Shown one piece after another: positions 11,895 through 24,257 of a stretch of 64,000 nt of DNA (position 1 is the first letter of the stretch; each line of letters begins with the position of its first letter). Source of the stretch: Sepioteuthis lessoniana (taxonomy: Eukaryota > Mollusca > Cephalopoda > Myopsida > Loliginidae). The stretch spans positions 84,652,336-84,716,335 of the forward strand of contig OY757904.1 of assembly GCA_963585895.1 (NCBI GenBank), in the 5' to 3' direction. The notes beneath the pieces were generated by a model that made no database searches, was not told where the DNA came from, and saw only the letters and a list, made by a program, of their open reading frames with translations. A program made the position numbers and the translations under genes.

Positions 11895-14049
11895 TTACAG
11901 GGGTTGATTGCCCGGACTAAACATGGCTGGGGTCAGGACACTGACGGTCTGGCTCATGGATCCTGTGGCCATCTCATTAGTGATGGCTCTGTCATGAGCG
12001 AGAACACCAATGTCTCGCGGGAAAGTTAATTTTACGGCCCTATAAAGGGAGGGGTGCAATACAACAGGGACCCTCCCAATGAGCCCTTTACAAGAATGAT
12101 GATCATCTTTTATAATAGATATCGGGCCGAGGGCTTCGTTGGCTTCACCCAACATTTTCATCGCTCGTTCGGACCCCCAGCCCTTTCAGATGACTGTAGT
12201 GACCCACGCATGAGGAAAATTTAGAGGGTCCTTCACATTTTTGCCGCTTACCTCCTTAAAATTGTGGAGGACCCTCAAGTCTTTTATGAGTTGCGGCTGG
12301 ACCTTGTGAAGATGGTCTAGGACCCCCTCATCCACCCGGCAAATGTTGTGACCAGTGTGGTAGTGTAGCTTTTCTTTTTTTTGGTGTTTAGCGACCTCAT
12401 CCCCTGAGCTGTTAATGGAAGAGCCCCACTGCCATTTCTTAAGAGTAGTAGAGGGTGAAGTTGTTGCTGCTACTGCTGCTGGTGGCAGTAACGGTCTAGT
12501 GGGTGGTGCATCCACCGGCAGCGGAGGGGGGGAGGGTCCCTTCTTTGCTTGCGGTTTTAGAGATGTCATGGTTGGAGGAGGCATGCATTTTGGTGGAGGT
12601 GTGATTGGCGGTTTAATGGTCCTGGGTAGCTTTGGAGATGAAGGGGTGGATCGAGAAGGTCCTGGTTGGGGAGTTGGCTTTCATTGGAGGTCCAGCCGCT
12701 TTTTAAATTCTAGGTGTTGTTCAAACTTCTCCCAGCCTGGACTGAATGACCTGACCTTGTGGGGAGTGGGCTGCTTAGGAGGAGTTTTGGGCGGGTATTT
12801 TTAACTGGGAGATTTTGTATGTTGGGCATAAGATTGAGATTTTGAGGTGGGAGAACTGTTGGTGCCCACCTGGGACGACTTTTGGGAGTGAGGATCTGCA
12901 ATTTGGATCTTCCTCCCACCTTTTCCCACAGTCAGCCACTCGGCCCCCGCCTCTTCGGAGCTAACCGTAGATGTAGGGGGAGTGGGGGTTTTTTACCCGC
13001 TGATGTGGGTGAGACTACGGGAGTCTCCTTTTTGCTGTTTGTTACAACAGGTGGGAGGGTACTGGAATTCTGGTGGGGCTTTTTCAGGGCCTTCTTCCCT
13101 GGGCAAACAGCAGAGAGGTTTCCAATCTCGCCGCAGTGCCAGCAGACAGGTTTGCGTCCGGAGACGATCACCGGAAGCCTGCGCCCTTCCACATCCAACC
13201 AGTTTGGAACAGAGTAGAAGGTCTTGGCATATAACATTATGTCAAACCTCCATTCCCCACGCATTCCATCATGAGTTGCTGAGACAATGTCTCCAAAATT
13301 TAGTATGAACGTGGCTAAATTTGCGTCTCTGAGGAAGCTAGGGACCTCGTACACTGATACCGTGGTCCGCCGTCGCCCCATGTATTCCGTGCGGAAAAAG
13401 TACTCTGTTTTCCAATGTTTTGCGGGTTAGGGCGACGGCTTCATCTTCAGTTGGTAACAGTATATCCCAGAAAGTGTAAGAGCAGCCAGCTATTATAGCT
13501 TGCACCTTTACGCCCAGGCTGGATAACAGATGTAGTACCATGTCTTTCGTGGATCATTTGTCCACGACAAAGACTGACACTGTTCTTTTCTTTTGGTCAA
13601 GTCTCACTTCCTCCAAATTGAACATAAGACCATGCTTCTGCACTTGGCTGGATATGGCCCTTGCTCGCTGGAGTAAGTCCACCTAAATTTTAGGTGGGGC
13701 TTTCCAAATATTTTCATTTGTTTTTAATTCTTTTTGTTGGTTGTCATTTGAGGGGGGTGAAATACTTTTCTGTGACGAGCTGGTTGATTTATCATTTTGG
13801 TCAGGTGGGGCATTTTTGTGTGGGGAGGGTGACTTTCTATTTTGTTCAGGTGGAGGGGTATTTTTAGGGGGAGATTGTGATACAATACTTTCGTCAGGGG
13901 GAGGGTCATTTTTTGAGGAAGGTGATTTTGTTTTCTTTTTTGAAGATGTGGGGGCGTCACCCTTACTGGGGGGAAAGAAGGCCTTTATGGCCGAGCTGTC
14001 TGACCGGCCGGCTATAAATAATGGGATACCTAAAGAATTAAAAGGGTGA
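11895..14049 (-). pseudogene. LINE A ORF1: zinc-knuckle RNA-binding protein, broken
   Basis: LINE ORF1 proteins coat the element RNA. From the high-coordinate end there is a Pro/Ser/Lys-rich leader (about 14049-13700), a conserved segment with YTFWDILLPTEDEAVAL (about 13450), and an RRM-like stretch ending in the knuckle CWHCGEIGNLSAVC (about 13105-13145). A Pro-rich linker follows, then a C-terminal conserved domain (about 12400-11900, including LHPSLYRAVKLTFP). The frame is broken at several points: at least near 13540, 13380, 12930 and 12160. The C-terminal domain aligns by eye with ORF1 of copies C and D. Confidence 0.75.
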
Positions 14050-14284
14050 TGGGAAAATGAGAAAAACTAAAATAAAAGGAAAGAAAAGGGTGACTTATCT
14101 GAAGATCCAAACAAGGTCAGAAATTTCAGTCCAGCCGGGAGAAGTCGATGTGGTATTAAATGGTCTGATGAATGAAATGGTCAATGAACAATATTTTTTT
14201 CCCCTTTTTTAAAAACCTGAACCAAAATTTTCCTTGAAAATGTACAAACGTGTCTGTACAATGGCAAAGACTGCCTCCTTAGAA

Positions 14285-14979
14285 ATTATTTATTATAAAT
14301 ATATTTACAAATTTGGCACAAGGCCTAAAAATTGGAGGGGGAAGGCTGGTCAACACTATCCTAAACTCTAACTTAACTAGACTCATTCACTGACCAATAC
14401 ATATCTCCAAAATAAAAGCACCAAAATACCTCAATTAAACATATCACTATCAAACTACATTCAACAAAACAACACTAGTGCTCCATGGACTTCTAAACTT
14501 AATCCCATATTAACAGTGTGGGGGGGAGGGGAACAGTTTAAAAATTCAAAGAAAACTATATACATATGTACAAATCCCCTAAAACGAAAGATGAACAAAA
14601 TATATATATCCATTATTATGATTAGTATGGGGTCCCCCCCACGTACTAAAACATGGCAGAAAGAGGAGTTAACCAGTCGAAAATAGTGTCGAAGGAGAAT
14701 GAATAAATAAATAAATGGTAAATAATATAAGTAAACAATAAATGAATGAAATAACATAAGCACTCCATCGCACTCCTGGAGAACTCCAATTCCTGTCATC
14801 TAACAGAGAGGAAGGGAAGGGAGAGTAAAACAAAAGAAGGTGACTAAAAGAAAAAGAGGGGCCCAATGACCTCACATACTCTAGCTAAGTTAACTGAAAT
14901 AGGACAAACTAAATCAAAATGGCCTAAAATCTAACTTACCTGGGCTGGGTGGTCATGTCCTTCCGGTAACCCAAGATCC
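14285..14979 (-). other. 3' UTR of LINE copy B
   Basis: About 700 bp closely matching the 3' UTR of copy A, with a small extra segment near 14585-14615. No coding content. Confidence 0.7.
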
Positions 14980-17626
14980 TTACGTCCCTGGGATGTCCAA
15001 GCTGAAAATAAGGCCGGCTCCTACCATGCGACACAAGTGCGCAACAGTCACCCACCTTTCGCCAAACTCCAGTGAAGAGAGTCTCTTTCTCTCAGACCAG
15101 ATTTTGACTTTGATTTGGTGCTTAAAAAAGGCCACCAGGGTCTGAGAAGAAAAAGACTCATCCTCGTAGAGTTCCTTCTTTCCTCTTGTCCAAATCACGA
15201 CACGCATAACGCCGAGTAAGCAGAGAAACACATAATGTTCCTGTCTGTTCAACTTCAGTACCACATAGCTGCACACAGAACTGGCTTCCAGGACTAAGAA
15301 CTTTCCATTGAGGATGCGAACCACGTAGCCTTCAAGAAGCTTGCACTGTGGCCGCACAACCGGGCAGTGAAAGAAGACGTGACCAATAGTCTTCTCCAAA
15401 TCACCGCACTGGCCGCACTCTGGCGAAATAGCCTGTTGCGCTGAAAACAATTTCTTGCTGACCAAGAGGGTACTCCGAATGACCAGCCAGGTGAGGAAAG
15501 CCTCGTCGTTATTGAGACACCTCATCCTGGGGGCCCAAGACCACAGCAAGCGACCCTCCACCTCTGTCACACCGAGCTCGCCAATCAGACCATCGCTAGC
15601 AGCCCCCCTCACTAAACAACGATATAATGCCCTACTCGACAACGGCCAGCTGTCAAAGAGACCTGTCTGCAGCCAAGAGAGAAGTCTCAATACATGCCGG
15701 CACTCGCGATAGAAGGAGCACTCGCGTCTTGGCAAACGGTGGCCTCCCCGTCAGCTGAATGCACACTTCTTAGCGACAAGAAGGACTGTTTAGCGTCTTC
15801 TTTCCAGACGCTTCCCGCTGCTGTATCTCGTGAACACATCTGGTCTAGGAAAGTAAGGCATAAAGCATGGGGCCGTGTCTCGACGTTCAGCACACCTAGA
15901 CCGCCTTCGGAAGGGTGAAGGTAACAGATCTCCCGTCGCACCAAAGGAAACCTCTTAGCCCAGACGAACTGGAAGAGGATCCTTTCCAGCTTGAATAGGA
16001 TGGTGGGCGGGATAGGAAGCACTGAAAGTCGGTAGACGACAAGGGAGTAGATGTGCGAACAGCACACCTCAGGGAAAGCCGCCTTTGTAGCCACAACTCC
16101 GTTGCAGCTACGACCTTTTCCAGTACTTCCGACCAATTTTTCTCCAATTGAAGATCAGGCCCGAACCAGACGCTGAGTATCTTGCACCAGCCATCTTTCC
16201 AAATGAAGGGGCCGGGAAGGGCACAGCCTTTCAACAAGCCCAACCGCAAGCCGACCGACTTTTCGCGGTTAATTTTGGCCCCTGTCACAGCTTTGTACCT
16301 TCCGATTTCTTTGTTCACCTCCACACCCTCGGCACTGTTTGTTACAAGCACGCTGATGTCGTCAGCGTATGCAGTGTACCTGGCTACCTCACTGGCGCCA
16401 GGTAACGTGAGGCCGTGTAGGGCCGGGTTCGCCTTTAGCTTGCGCAGAAAAGGCTCTAACGCAAGGATGTAGAGCATGGACGATAACGGGCAACCTTGAC
16501 GAATCGATCGAGTCAAAGTAAAGTGCTCCGACCTTACCCCATTCACCTCCACCATGACTCCGGGGGACACATAAAGGAGACGTATCCAGGTGCGAAAATG
16601 CAACTCGAAGCCGGCCGCAGACAAGACAGCCTCCAAAAAAACATGGTCAACCCTATCAAAGGCCTTGGACTGATCTAAATTGATCAGTGCGGCATTTCCG
16701 TCGACTTTTTCTACGATCGTGCGGACCAGATGAAGACTGTCCTGGATAGTCCTACCCTTCACAGCACAAGTCTGTTCGGGGCAAATCAGACTAGGCAGGA
16801 TAGTCTGCAAACGGTTGGCTAGGATCTTTGCCAAAATCTTTAAGTCAGTGTTTAACATCGCTAAAGGGTGAAAGTTACTAATCCCATCCCCACCATGTTT
16901 GTTCTTACGAAGCAACTTCCCTATACCCCTGGTGAAGCATCTGGGTATGATACCCTGCCTCATCCAGTTGTCATTGATGGTAGCCAGTAAGGGGACAAAC
17001 ATGTGCGACAGCCTCAAGTACACTTCGTAGGGCAGTCCATCAATTCCGGGAGACTTATCCAGCCCGACCGACTTCAGTGCTTCCCGAATCTCCTCCTCCT
17101 TTATGTGCCCCTCACACCCAGCCGCTTCAGTCGCCAAAAGGCGAGGGAAGTCGGCAAGATAGGTGTCGAACTGAGCAGAGCTCAGTCCGGGCTCTCTGGT
17201 GAAAAGTTTCAAAAAATACTGCCGGAACTCCTTACAGATGGCTTCGTTTGTAGTTCGACGTTGCCGATCCAGCGATGTGACACTGGCGATATGCCTGAGT
17301 TCCTCGGCCCGTAATTCCTTGGCCATATTCGTCGCCTTGCAGGACATTCTTTTTAACCTAGCCCTAACTACCAGAGCTTGGTACTCGTTAACTTGCAAGG
17401 AGGCCAGCTCGGCCTTAGCTACGTTAACTTGCCCACTATCTCCCGCCAAAACCGCCCTATCTAGCTTATCCTTAATCGATCTTTGCTTTGACTTGAGTCT
17501 CCTACCATAGTCGGCAGCAAAGGATTTAATGCTATCCTTAAGGTTAGCCCACCACCTATTTCCCATAATAGCCCGCGTCAGTTCCTGCTTTATCATTAGT
17601 TCTAGCTGGTTCCGGAACTCCTTCAA
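14980..17626 (-). pseudogene. LINE B ORF2: reverse transcriptase, endonuclease missing
   Basis: The longest open stretch of the A/B pair: 576 codons (17626-15896) cover the linker and RT, with SPGIDGLPYEVY, LINLDQSKAFDRVD, RQGCPLSS and the catalytic YADD in TAYADDISVLV. A frame change near 16085 leads to the PEVCCSHIYSLVVYRLS segment, and another near 15736 leads to the last 251 codons. That final part contains the CGQCGDLEKTIGHVFFHC motif. Both breaks are at the same places as in copy A. Lacking the endonuclease and out of frame, it cannot be active. Confidence 0.85.
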
Positions 17627-17639
17627 AAGTTTGAACCCA

Positions 17640-20600
17640 GAATCGTCTCACTGGTGGTGACAGATCTGAAGACAAGGCCGCTCGTCGGTCTAAAGAAGGA
17701 AGGGTTTGAGGATTTACTAAGAAAAGCAGGTGTCCCATGCCAATACTTCTGCAGAAGGAGTTTTGCGACATGGGACGTCCAGCGACCAGGCAGCTAAAGT
17801 TGCCTCCAGCAACATTATGACAAAATTCTTCCGACTGCAACCGGAATATCTAGTGTGACGGCAAATTGACTAAAAATCCCAAAATGGGACTTTTATTTTC
17901 GCACGTGTGAAGACGGGGCAGGTTGGCACTTGATCCCCTATATAATAAGTCCTCGTTCAGAGTTTTTCTCTCAGGCATATAAGAACTGGCATATTACGTG
18001 AGGGATTAATTTAGGGCCAGACTGACCGCTGCTGGCAAGGGGTTCCAAATTTCACACTATCACACACCCAGCAGGCCGCTAAACTTCTTTCCCCTAGATA
18101 ATGGAAGAATATGGACCTATAGGTTTTTGTCGTAATAATATTATATTGTAGTAGTCGGCAACTCCGGTTTCCCGTGTGATATTTTAGGAATTAATAGGAC
18201 AATTCTAAGCAAGATAACATAAGGCGAATAGAAGCTGAAAAGGAAATGTGACAACAACAAATTCGTAGTAGAACGGCAAAGAACAACATAGACCACATGG
18301 TAACATAAAAGTACATGAATTCCTTTACTACAGTTATATACACTTTCAAAGTGTCAAAACATATAATAATTGGACAGTCCACGAATATAAATGTCTTTTC
18401 TTGACTTCTGTTTTTCTTCAAATTGAGAGAGAGAGAGAGAGTGGTATACAAAATTTGGGTATAAAGGAAAAATGTCCCCAAAGTCACTGATCTTATTTTT
18501 CGACGGGGTTCCACTGGAGAATCTTTCTTCTTTCACGGGCTAATAGACTTTGTTCTATTTTTTTTACACTGGCTTGAAGAACCTGGGGTCCTTCGTGTCT
18601 CAGTAATTCTTTTGTCTTCCACCCGGAGTAAAATGGCTATGGTTCGTCTGCCCGCTACCAACCCTGCTCAAAAACTGACTTTCTTATTATTTACTTCCGC
18701 TGAGGGGAAGGGGTCCCCACTTCCGTTTTGAGGTCCCAGCCAATCATTTGGCTTCTCTCTTCTCCCCCTTGGTGTCCGGCGACCTGAGGTTACTAAGTAC
18801 CAACATCTGTTTATCCCCTCTGTGACCTACATTCTTCCTTAACGGTCACTTTTTTGACGGCTTGATACTGTCAATTCAAAAACGAGGAGTAGTAATTTTA
18901 TCTCCCTCCTGCCAGTGGGATATCGCGTGACACTAGGCACCCGTAGGATTCAGGTTACCATCTGCAACGTCCCGACTTTTTTAACAGGGGAAGTACTGGC
19001 CACATTCCTCAGCTTGTATGGAAGTGTAGAGGAGATAACCCTACTTAGGTCAGCAGCCGGGACGGCTTACAGTGACTACGTGTTCCGGATGTGCCTAACT
19101 CGGGAGGGTTTTCAGGTAATTCCGGAAACCATTGTCAGTAGAGAGAAGCAGATGAATGTGGTTGTGGAAGGCAGACGCCTGCACTGTTGGAGCTGTAAGC
19201 AGTTGGGGCATATATCAAAGTTCTGCCCTCAAAAGGATCCGCCACAAGCTCCAGCTGCTGCAGCTGCCACAGTCGCCACAGAAACCGTGGCAATAACAGT
19301 TTCCACAGCCACCATCGGCGAGACAACAACTAGGAAAGAGCCAGACCAGGCCCAGCCTAAGACGGTGGAAGAGTGGGTAGAAGTCACCCGGAAAAAGAAA
19401 AAGAAATCCCCCCAAAAAGCAGAGGACAAGTCAACAACTGCCTCTCCTGCAAAAGACATGGAAACAGCCTCTACGAAAATAACAACACCAACAACAGCAA
19501 ACATATATAAGTCAGTAACAGCGCCCATCCCTGCACACATTACAGAGCATCCTCCTTTACCCAAGGCAAGGAAAAAAGCAAAAAAACAAGTTTCTACCTC
19601 ACCAGTCCCCATTACAACAGAAACAACAGAAACGCCAATGGAGACGGCAACAAATTTGAAAAGGAGAAGGAGCAGCAGAGAGGGAGCAGCTAAGAAAGTC
19701 TGTTCTGGGCCACCCTGCCCTGAGGATCCCCTGGAAGGCCCCTCTCATACCTTCCCTCCTAAACCTAAACCTCTCCCTCAACAAGCTCCACCGAATTTGC
19801 AATTCCCACCTCCTTTGCTATCACTTCCTCCACTTATTCTTCCTCTACCACCTCCTCTTCCACTACCTCTTCCTCCACCACCACTTCCGCCACCACCTCC
19901 CCCTCAATAATGCACTCCACAACATGTCCCCCTGAACAAAAATGTTCTGAACCCCCACAAGTTCTACAACCCTCGCAACCCCCACAACCTCCTGAACTGT
20001 CACACCATCCTCCCCAGCCACCAAAGACTCGCCCCCATCAAATATCGCATATAGCAAGGTCCCAGTCCCACGAAAGACTCTCCCAAAGAAGTCTGCTGAG
20101 GACTTTTTCCCTTCTCTCTCTCAGTCCATCCTCCTCTCCGGAATTGTTTCCAGCAGCAACACCCGTAGAGAAAGAACCAGCCACAGAAGCAGTGACAACA
20201 GATCCTGCACCGAGGAGATCCCGGTGGCAAACTAAGGCAGCAAACGAAGAGCTGACCGATGAACAATACAGGAAGGCAGTGGTCTGTGACGGATTACCAG
20301 CTCCGGAAGACACTGAAGCCACTGCTGGATCTGGAAAGAATAAATGGGAAAAGAGTGTGTAACCCGACGAACTTTAGGAATGCACCCATGGTGACTACCT
20401 TCGTCCATTCGTCTGATGACCGTTCCAAGGGCGTGTGGAAGTTCTTGGATACGGTCGGCCAAATCGAAACGGTCGTTGTGCTGGCGGAGTTGGAGCACTC
20501 CTCCTTAAAGCGATGTCTGCCATATTTTTCAGGGAGGATCCACATTTTGATTCACCCCTCACTCTATAGGTCACTAAAGGTGTGGTTCCCGCTGGATGTT

Positions 20601-20714
20601 GGCGGAGTGTCCAGGAAGTGCCAAATGACGACTGAACTCGGCACCGGCTCCTTGAGACAGGCTGTTGGCATCCTCACCTCCGGGGATTTCCGGGCCATCG
20701 TTGATACTGATTAA
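17640..20714 (+). pseudogene. LINE C ORF1: CCHC protein, split by a solo LTR
   Basis: The first piece (17640-17853) contains PCQYFCRRSFATWDV, the same segment as PCQYYCRISFATWDV in copy D. After the LTR the frame resumes at about 18937 with an RRM-like stretch and the knuckle CWSCKQLGHISKFC, then a long Thr/Lys/Pro-rich tail ending in poly-Pro at about 19905. After stops and a frame change, a conserved C-terminal domain (about 20260-20714, HPSLYRSLKVWFPLDVGG) completes it. The ATG at 18915 lies inside the LTR and is not a native start. ORF2 follows after 14 bp. Confidence 0.8.
17854..18932 (-). mobile_element. solo LTR of the SCAN-gag element family
   Basis: A 1079-bp LTR in reverse orientation, the same length as the two LTRs at 51523 and 55576 and closely similar to them. 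It begins tgtgacg, ends cgtgaca and is flanked by the 4-bp duplication ctag (17850-17853 and 18933-18936). It is what remains after LTR-LTR recombination removed the element body. It interrupts ORF1 of LINE copy C, so it is younger than that copy. Confidence 0.92.
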
Positions 20715-20728
20715 GTAAGTGTGCCAGG

Positions 20729-23700
20729 ATGGCTTTAAATGTTGCTAGTCTAAATGCGAGGGGACTGAGGGATGCAAGCAAGTGTGCGCACTTGCTTTCG
20801 GAACTCTCGAACCTGTGAGTGGATGTCGCTGCGGTGCAGGAGACTCACTTCATTTGTGAGGCGGACTGTTAGGTGCTGATGAATGACTTTGTCATTTATT
20901 CAGCATTCGGCAGCCACCTCAGCGCTGGGGTCTCTCTGCTAGTTGGACGCAGCCTTGATGCGATTGTTAATGTTGTCTTTGCAGGTGACGGGGGCCGGCT
21001 GCTGGTAGCTGATGTTGCCGTGAAAACCTTCAAGTTTCGGATAGCTGCAGTTCATGCGCCCAATGCTACTACGGAGAGACGCTCCTTCCTTCAGCCGTTG
21101 GGGTCGTTCCTGGATGCCTCGAAGCGGACAGTTCTAGTGGGGGAATGGAATGCGATCCTTGACCCCAATATAGATATGGCCGGTCGGGGTGCTAGCAGTG
21201 TGGCTAGGTGTGACAGCGCCCTGTCAGACTTTTTGACTGAGTTCGAATTGGTCGACAGGTTCCGTCTGGATCACCCAGGGAGGGAGATGTGGACGTGGAT
21301 AGGAAATTCGCCCTCTGGCCAGGTCCGGTCTTACCTGGACAGAGTGTTAGTGAGTAGAGCTGACAGTGACTTAGTTGCTTGTCCCACGTTCCACTGGCCA
21401 GGTCCGGTCTTACCTGGACTGAGTGTTAGTGAGTAGAGCTGACAGTGACTTAGTTGCTTGTCCCACGTTCCACTGGTTAGGACGGTCTGACCATAAACTT
21501 GTTAGGGTCAGTCTGCGGTTAGCTAATAGGCCTAGTCTGGCCAGCTACTGGAAGTTCAATACCTCCTTACTGGAGATATGGGACTTCTGGAAGCAGTTGG
21601 AAAACCTAATTCAGCGGGCATTAGTGGAGGCGGTTATTGGGAATAAGTGGTGGGTATCCCTTAAGTATAGGATTAGGGATTTTGCCATCAAATACAGCCA
21701 ACAGCTCGCTCTAGATAGGGCTAAGAAGGTGAAATCTTTAGAAGATAGACTTTCCCGGGCGGTGTAGGGAGGGGGACTCTGTAGCCATAGATTTAGCTAA
21801 GGGGGACCTTGAGCGCGAGGCTAGTGAGCGTTACAAGGGTTTCGTAGTTAGAAATAGGCTAAAAAGAGTTTCAAACGAAGCCGTGAAATGTAGCGCATTT
21901 ATGCATAAGGAAGAGTTGAGAATGTTCACTTGTCGGTACATCGAGTGCGTTAACGCTCCGGACAGGCGCGTGCTGAAATCGAACCGTGAGATTCGTGAGG
22001 CTTTCCGGACACACTTTCGAGATTGCTTTGCCCACTGTCCTGACCTCCAGGCTCAGGAGTTTCATGACTATTTAGCCGACTTCCCCCGCCTTGGGGAGGC
22101 AGAAGCGGCTTGTTGCGAGTGTGCGGTTACTGAATGTGAAGTCCGTAGTGCGATGAAGCAGGTCGGCCTAAACAAGTCGCCTGGACTGGATGGTTTACCC
22201 TACGATGTGTACCTGAGGATGTCGCACATGTTTGCCCCTATTCTGACGAATGTGTTCAACCATTGGCTTGCCCAGGGAGCCATCCCTGGTAGCATTGCTG
22301 AAGAAAGGAGGCAGGCATTTCAGAGGGAACCTAGATAATTACAGGCCCATAACTCTGCTTAACACAGAGTTAAAGATTTTGGCCCAGGTCTTGGTGAACT
22401 GTTTGCAGCTTGTCATCAGTGATCTCATCGGCCCTGAGCAGAACTACGCTGTGAAGGGAAGATCGATCTGATACAACTTGCACTTGGTGCGCCAGATCCT
22501 AGAGGGGATAAAAGACGACACCAAAGCCGTGCTGATCAATTTAGATCAGTCCAAGGCCTTCGATAGGGTGGACCACTGGTTCTTGGTGCCGGTTTTGGAG
22601 ACCGCCAGATTCAAACCGGAGTTCCACAAATGGATCAGCATTCTGTACTGTAACCCACAGGCGGTGGTGCAGGTGATTAGGAGGTGTTCAGGGGCTTTTG
22701 CGATCGAGCGGTCGGTCTGGCAAGGCTGCCCCTTATCCCCTTTTCTCTATGTCTTTGCTCTGGATCCCCTGCTCCGAAGGCTTAGGGATGGAGAGGCTCG
22801 TCCGGCCCTGTGCGGAATCTTTCTAAGCGGCAGCGTCTGAGCCAAGATTTCCACGTTCGCCGATGATATCACAGTCTTTGTGTCCAGGCGTCGGGACATA
22901 GTGGCTGTGAATGAGGCAGTCGCGAGATACAAAAAGGTAGCAGGTGCCAAGGTCAACTTTGACAAGAGCGAAGGCTTGCAGTTGGGTGCCTGGAGGGGTA
23001 GCGTTCCCCTGCCAGAACCCTTCCGCTGGAGTGACGGTCCCGTCCGCATCCTCGGGGTGTGGTTCGGGCCCGCCCTCCAGCTGGAGCGTAATTGGTTGGA
23101 AGTACGGGCCAAGGTAGAAGCGCAGGTGGGTGCCTGGCTTCGAAGGCGGTTGTCCTTAAAGGGCAGGACAGAGGTGTGTGCCGTGCACATCTTCCCCTTG
23201 ATCCTTTACCGTTTGTCCGTACTTCTTCTGCCTATGGATTATCGGGCGGCATTGATACAATCCCTTTTCAAGCTTCTTTTTGGTCCGTAGGCAGGTCTGC
23301 TATCAACGTCCTCGCGATGGGGGTCTGGGGATGCCGGATCTTGAGAGCCACCGGCTTGCTGAGAGACTGGCTTACCTGGGCCGATCGTTGACGACAGACG
23401 CGGTGTGGAGCCTCAAGGTTGGAGTTGCCTTCCCCGACTTGAGGTTGTGTCCCAAGGCTGAAGGCCATCGTAGGTCAAAGGACGAGCCACCATTTGTCAT
23501 CGAGTGCCGCGGGGCCCTTCGAAATCTTCCTCGGTCCAGTGACCTCTCATGCACTCGTAAGGAGGTATATAGAAGGTTAGTGGTGGGTTCCACCTTGGAT
23601 CCTCTAGTTGAGCAGCTCGGCTAGTCGGCGGAGGAGATTCGCTCCCAGTGGAATTGGGCGCCAGGTTCGGGCTTCTGGAACAACTCCGAGTTCTCACTCA

Positions 23701-24257
23701 CCTGGCGGCTAGCTTGAAACGCGTTGGCCCTCAACGACTTGGCTTACAGAGTGTGCATAGCAGATATGCCTGACTGCCCCCGCTGCGACAGTGGCCTAGA
23801 GGAAACGACTTTGCATGCCTTCTACTACTGCGAGCGGGTTCGCCCGTTCTGGAGTCACGTCTTGGAGTGGACGGCTCGCATCAGCCCTAGAGAGCTCATA
23901 CTGCTCGACGTTGGTTACGTCGTGGACAACGTTAACCCTCCGTTTCAGGGTGAGAAGTGTGTGGTGTTTCTCGTGATCCTAGCCGTGGCTAGAATGGTGA
24001 TTTGGCAGATGCAAAACAAGGGATTGTATGAGGGTGCAAACTTTTCTTATCGTGATCTGATCATGTTCTTTAGGCATCAGCTTAGGGTCAAGATTAGATG
24101 CAATAGAAGACGCTTGGATCGCATAACATTCAGCAAAAGGTGGGTGCATGCAGCAAGCTTGGTTGTATGCAAGGGGGCAACGTTGGAGTCAGCCTTCCCT
24201 CCTCTGCCTGCGCATGGTGACAATGGTCCAGGTCCTTTGGGACCCCACCCCGGGTAA
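20729..24257 (+). pseudogene. LINE C ORF2: endonuclease-reverse transcriptase, broken
   Basis: Begins at ATG 20729 with the endonuclease (LNVASLNARGLRD, VQETHF, VGEWNAILDPN, SYLDRVLVS). Stops occur at 20817 and 20868, and a 79-bp tandem duplication near 21315-21472 shifts the frame. The RT follows with KSPGLDGLPYDVY, ITLLNTELKIL, LINLDQSKAFDRVD, WQGCPLSPF and, after a stop near 22838, FADDITVFV in place of YADD. The C-terminus has CPRCDSGLEETTLHAFYYC and ends at a TAA at 24255. Further frame changes lie near 22320, 23290 and 23620. Inactive, but recognisable end to end. Confidence 0.85.
21315..21472 (+). repeat. 79-bp tandem duplication inside the LINE C endonuclease
   Basis: Two copies with a 79-bp period, beginning at ctggccaggtccggtcttac (21315 and 21394), differ at only a few positions. 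Because 79 is not a multiple of three, the duplication breaks the reading frame just after SYLDRVLVS. It arose after this copy inserted, or was inherited from its source. Confidence 0.9.

Larger units (their letters stand above)
7805..14260 (-). mobile_element. LINE copy A (ZCCHC-ORF1 / APE-endonuclease non-LTR retrotransposon)
   Basis: A near full-length, degenerate LINE on the minus strand. From high to low coordinate it has a leader, ORF1 with a CCHC knuckle, ORF2 with an AP-like endonuclease, reverse transcriptase and a C-terminal Cys/His motif, and a roughly 650-bp 3' UTR ending at about 7805 inside the Gypsy 1 LTR. The 5' boundary is uncertain, between about 14050 and 14260. The architecture resembles the L1/Tx1 group; the clade is not proven. 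Confidence 0.8.
14270..17635 (-). mobile_element. LINE copy B, 5'-truncated sister of copy A
   Basis: Same orientation as copy A and very similar to it from the 3' end to the middle of ORF2, at an offset of about 6.5 kb. It ends at about 17635, between the endonuclease and the RT, so it is 5' truncated. Its low-coordinate end starts with ctgcctccttagaaa, the same 15 bases that in copy A lie across the Gypsy-LTR junction. Beyond both ends the sequence is unrelated to copy A. Confidence 0.8.

Noticed and set aside
12415-13308. Plus-strand Gly-rich frames opposite LINE A ORF1
   Set aside because: They are antisense shadows of the Pro-rich ORF1; no domain is recognisable.
18915-18936. ATG at 18915 as the native start of the 331-codon ORF1 frame
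   Set aside because: The codons up to 18932 lie inside a solo LTR; the true ORF1 begins upstream of the insertion.
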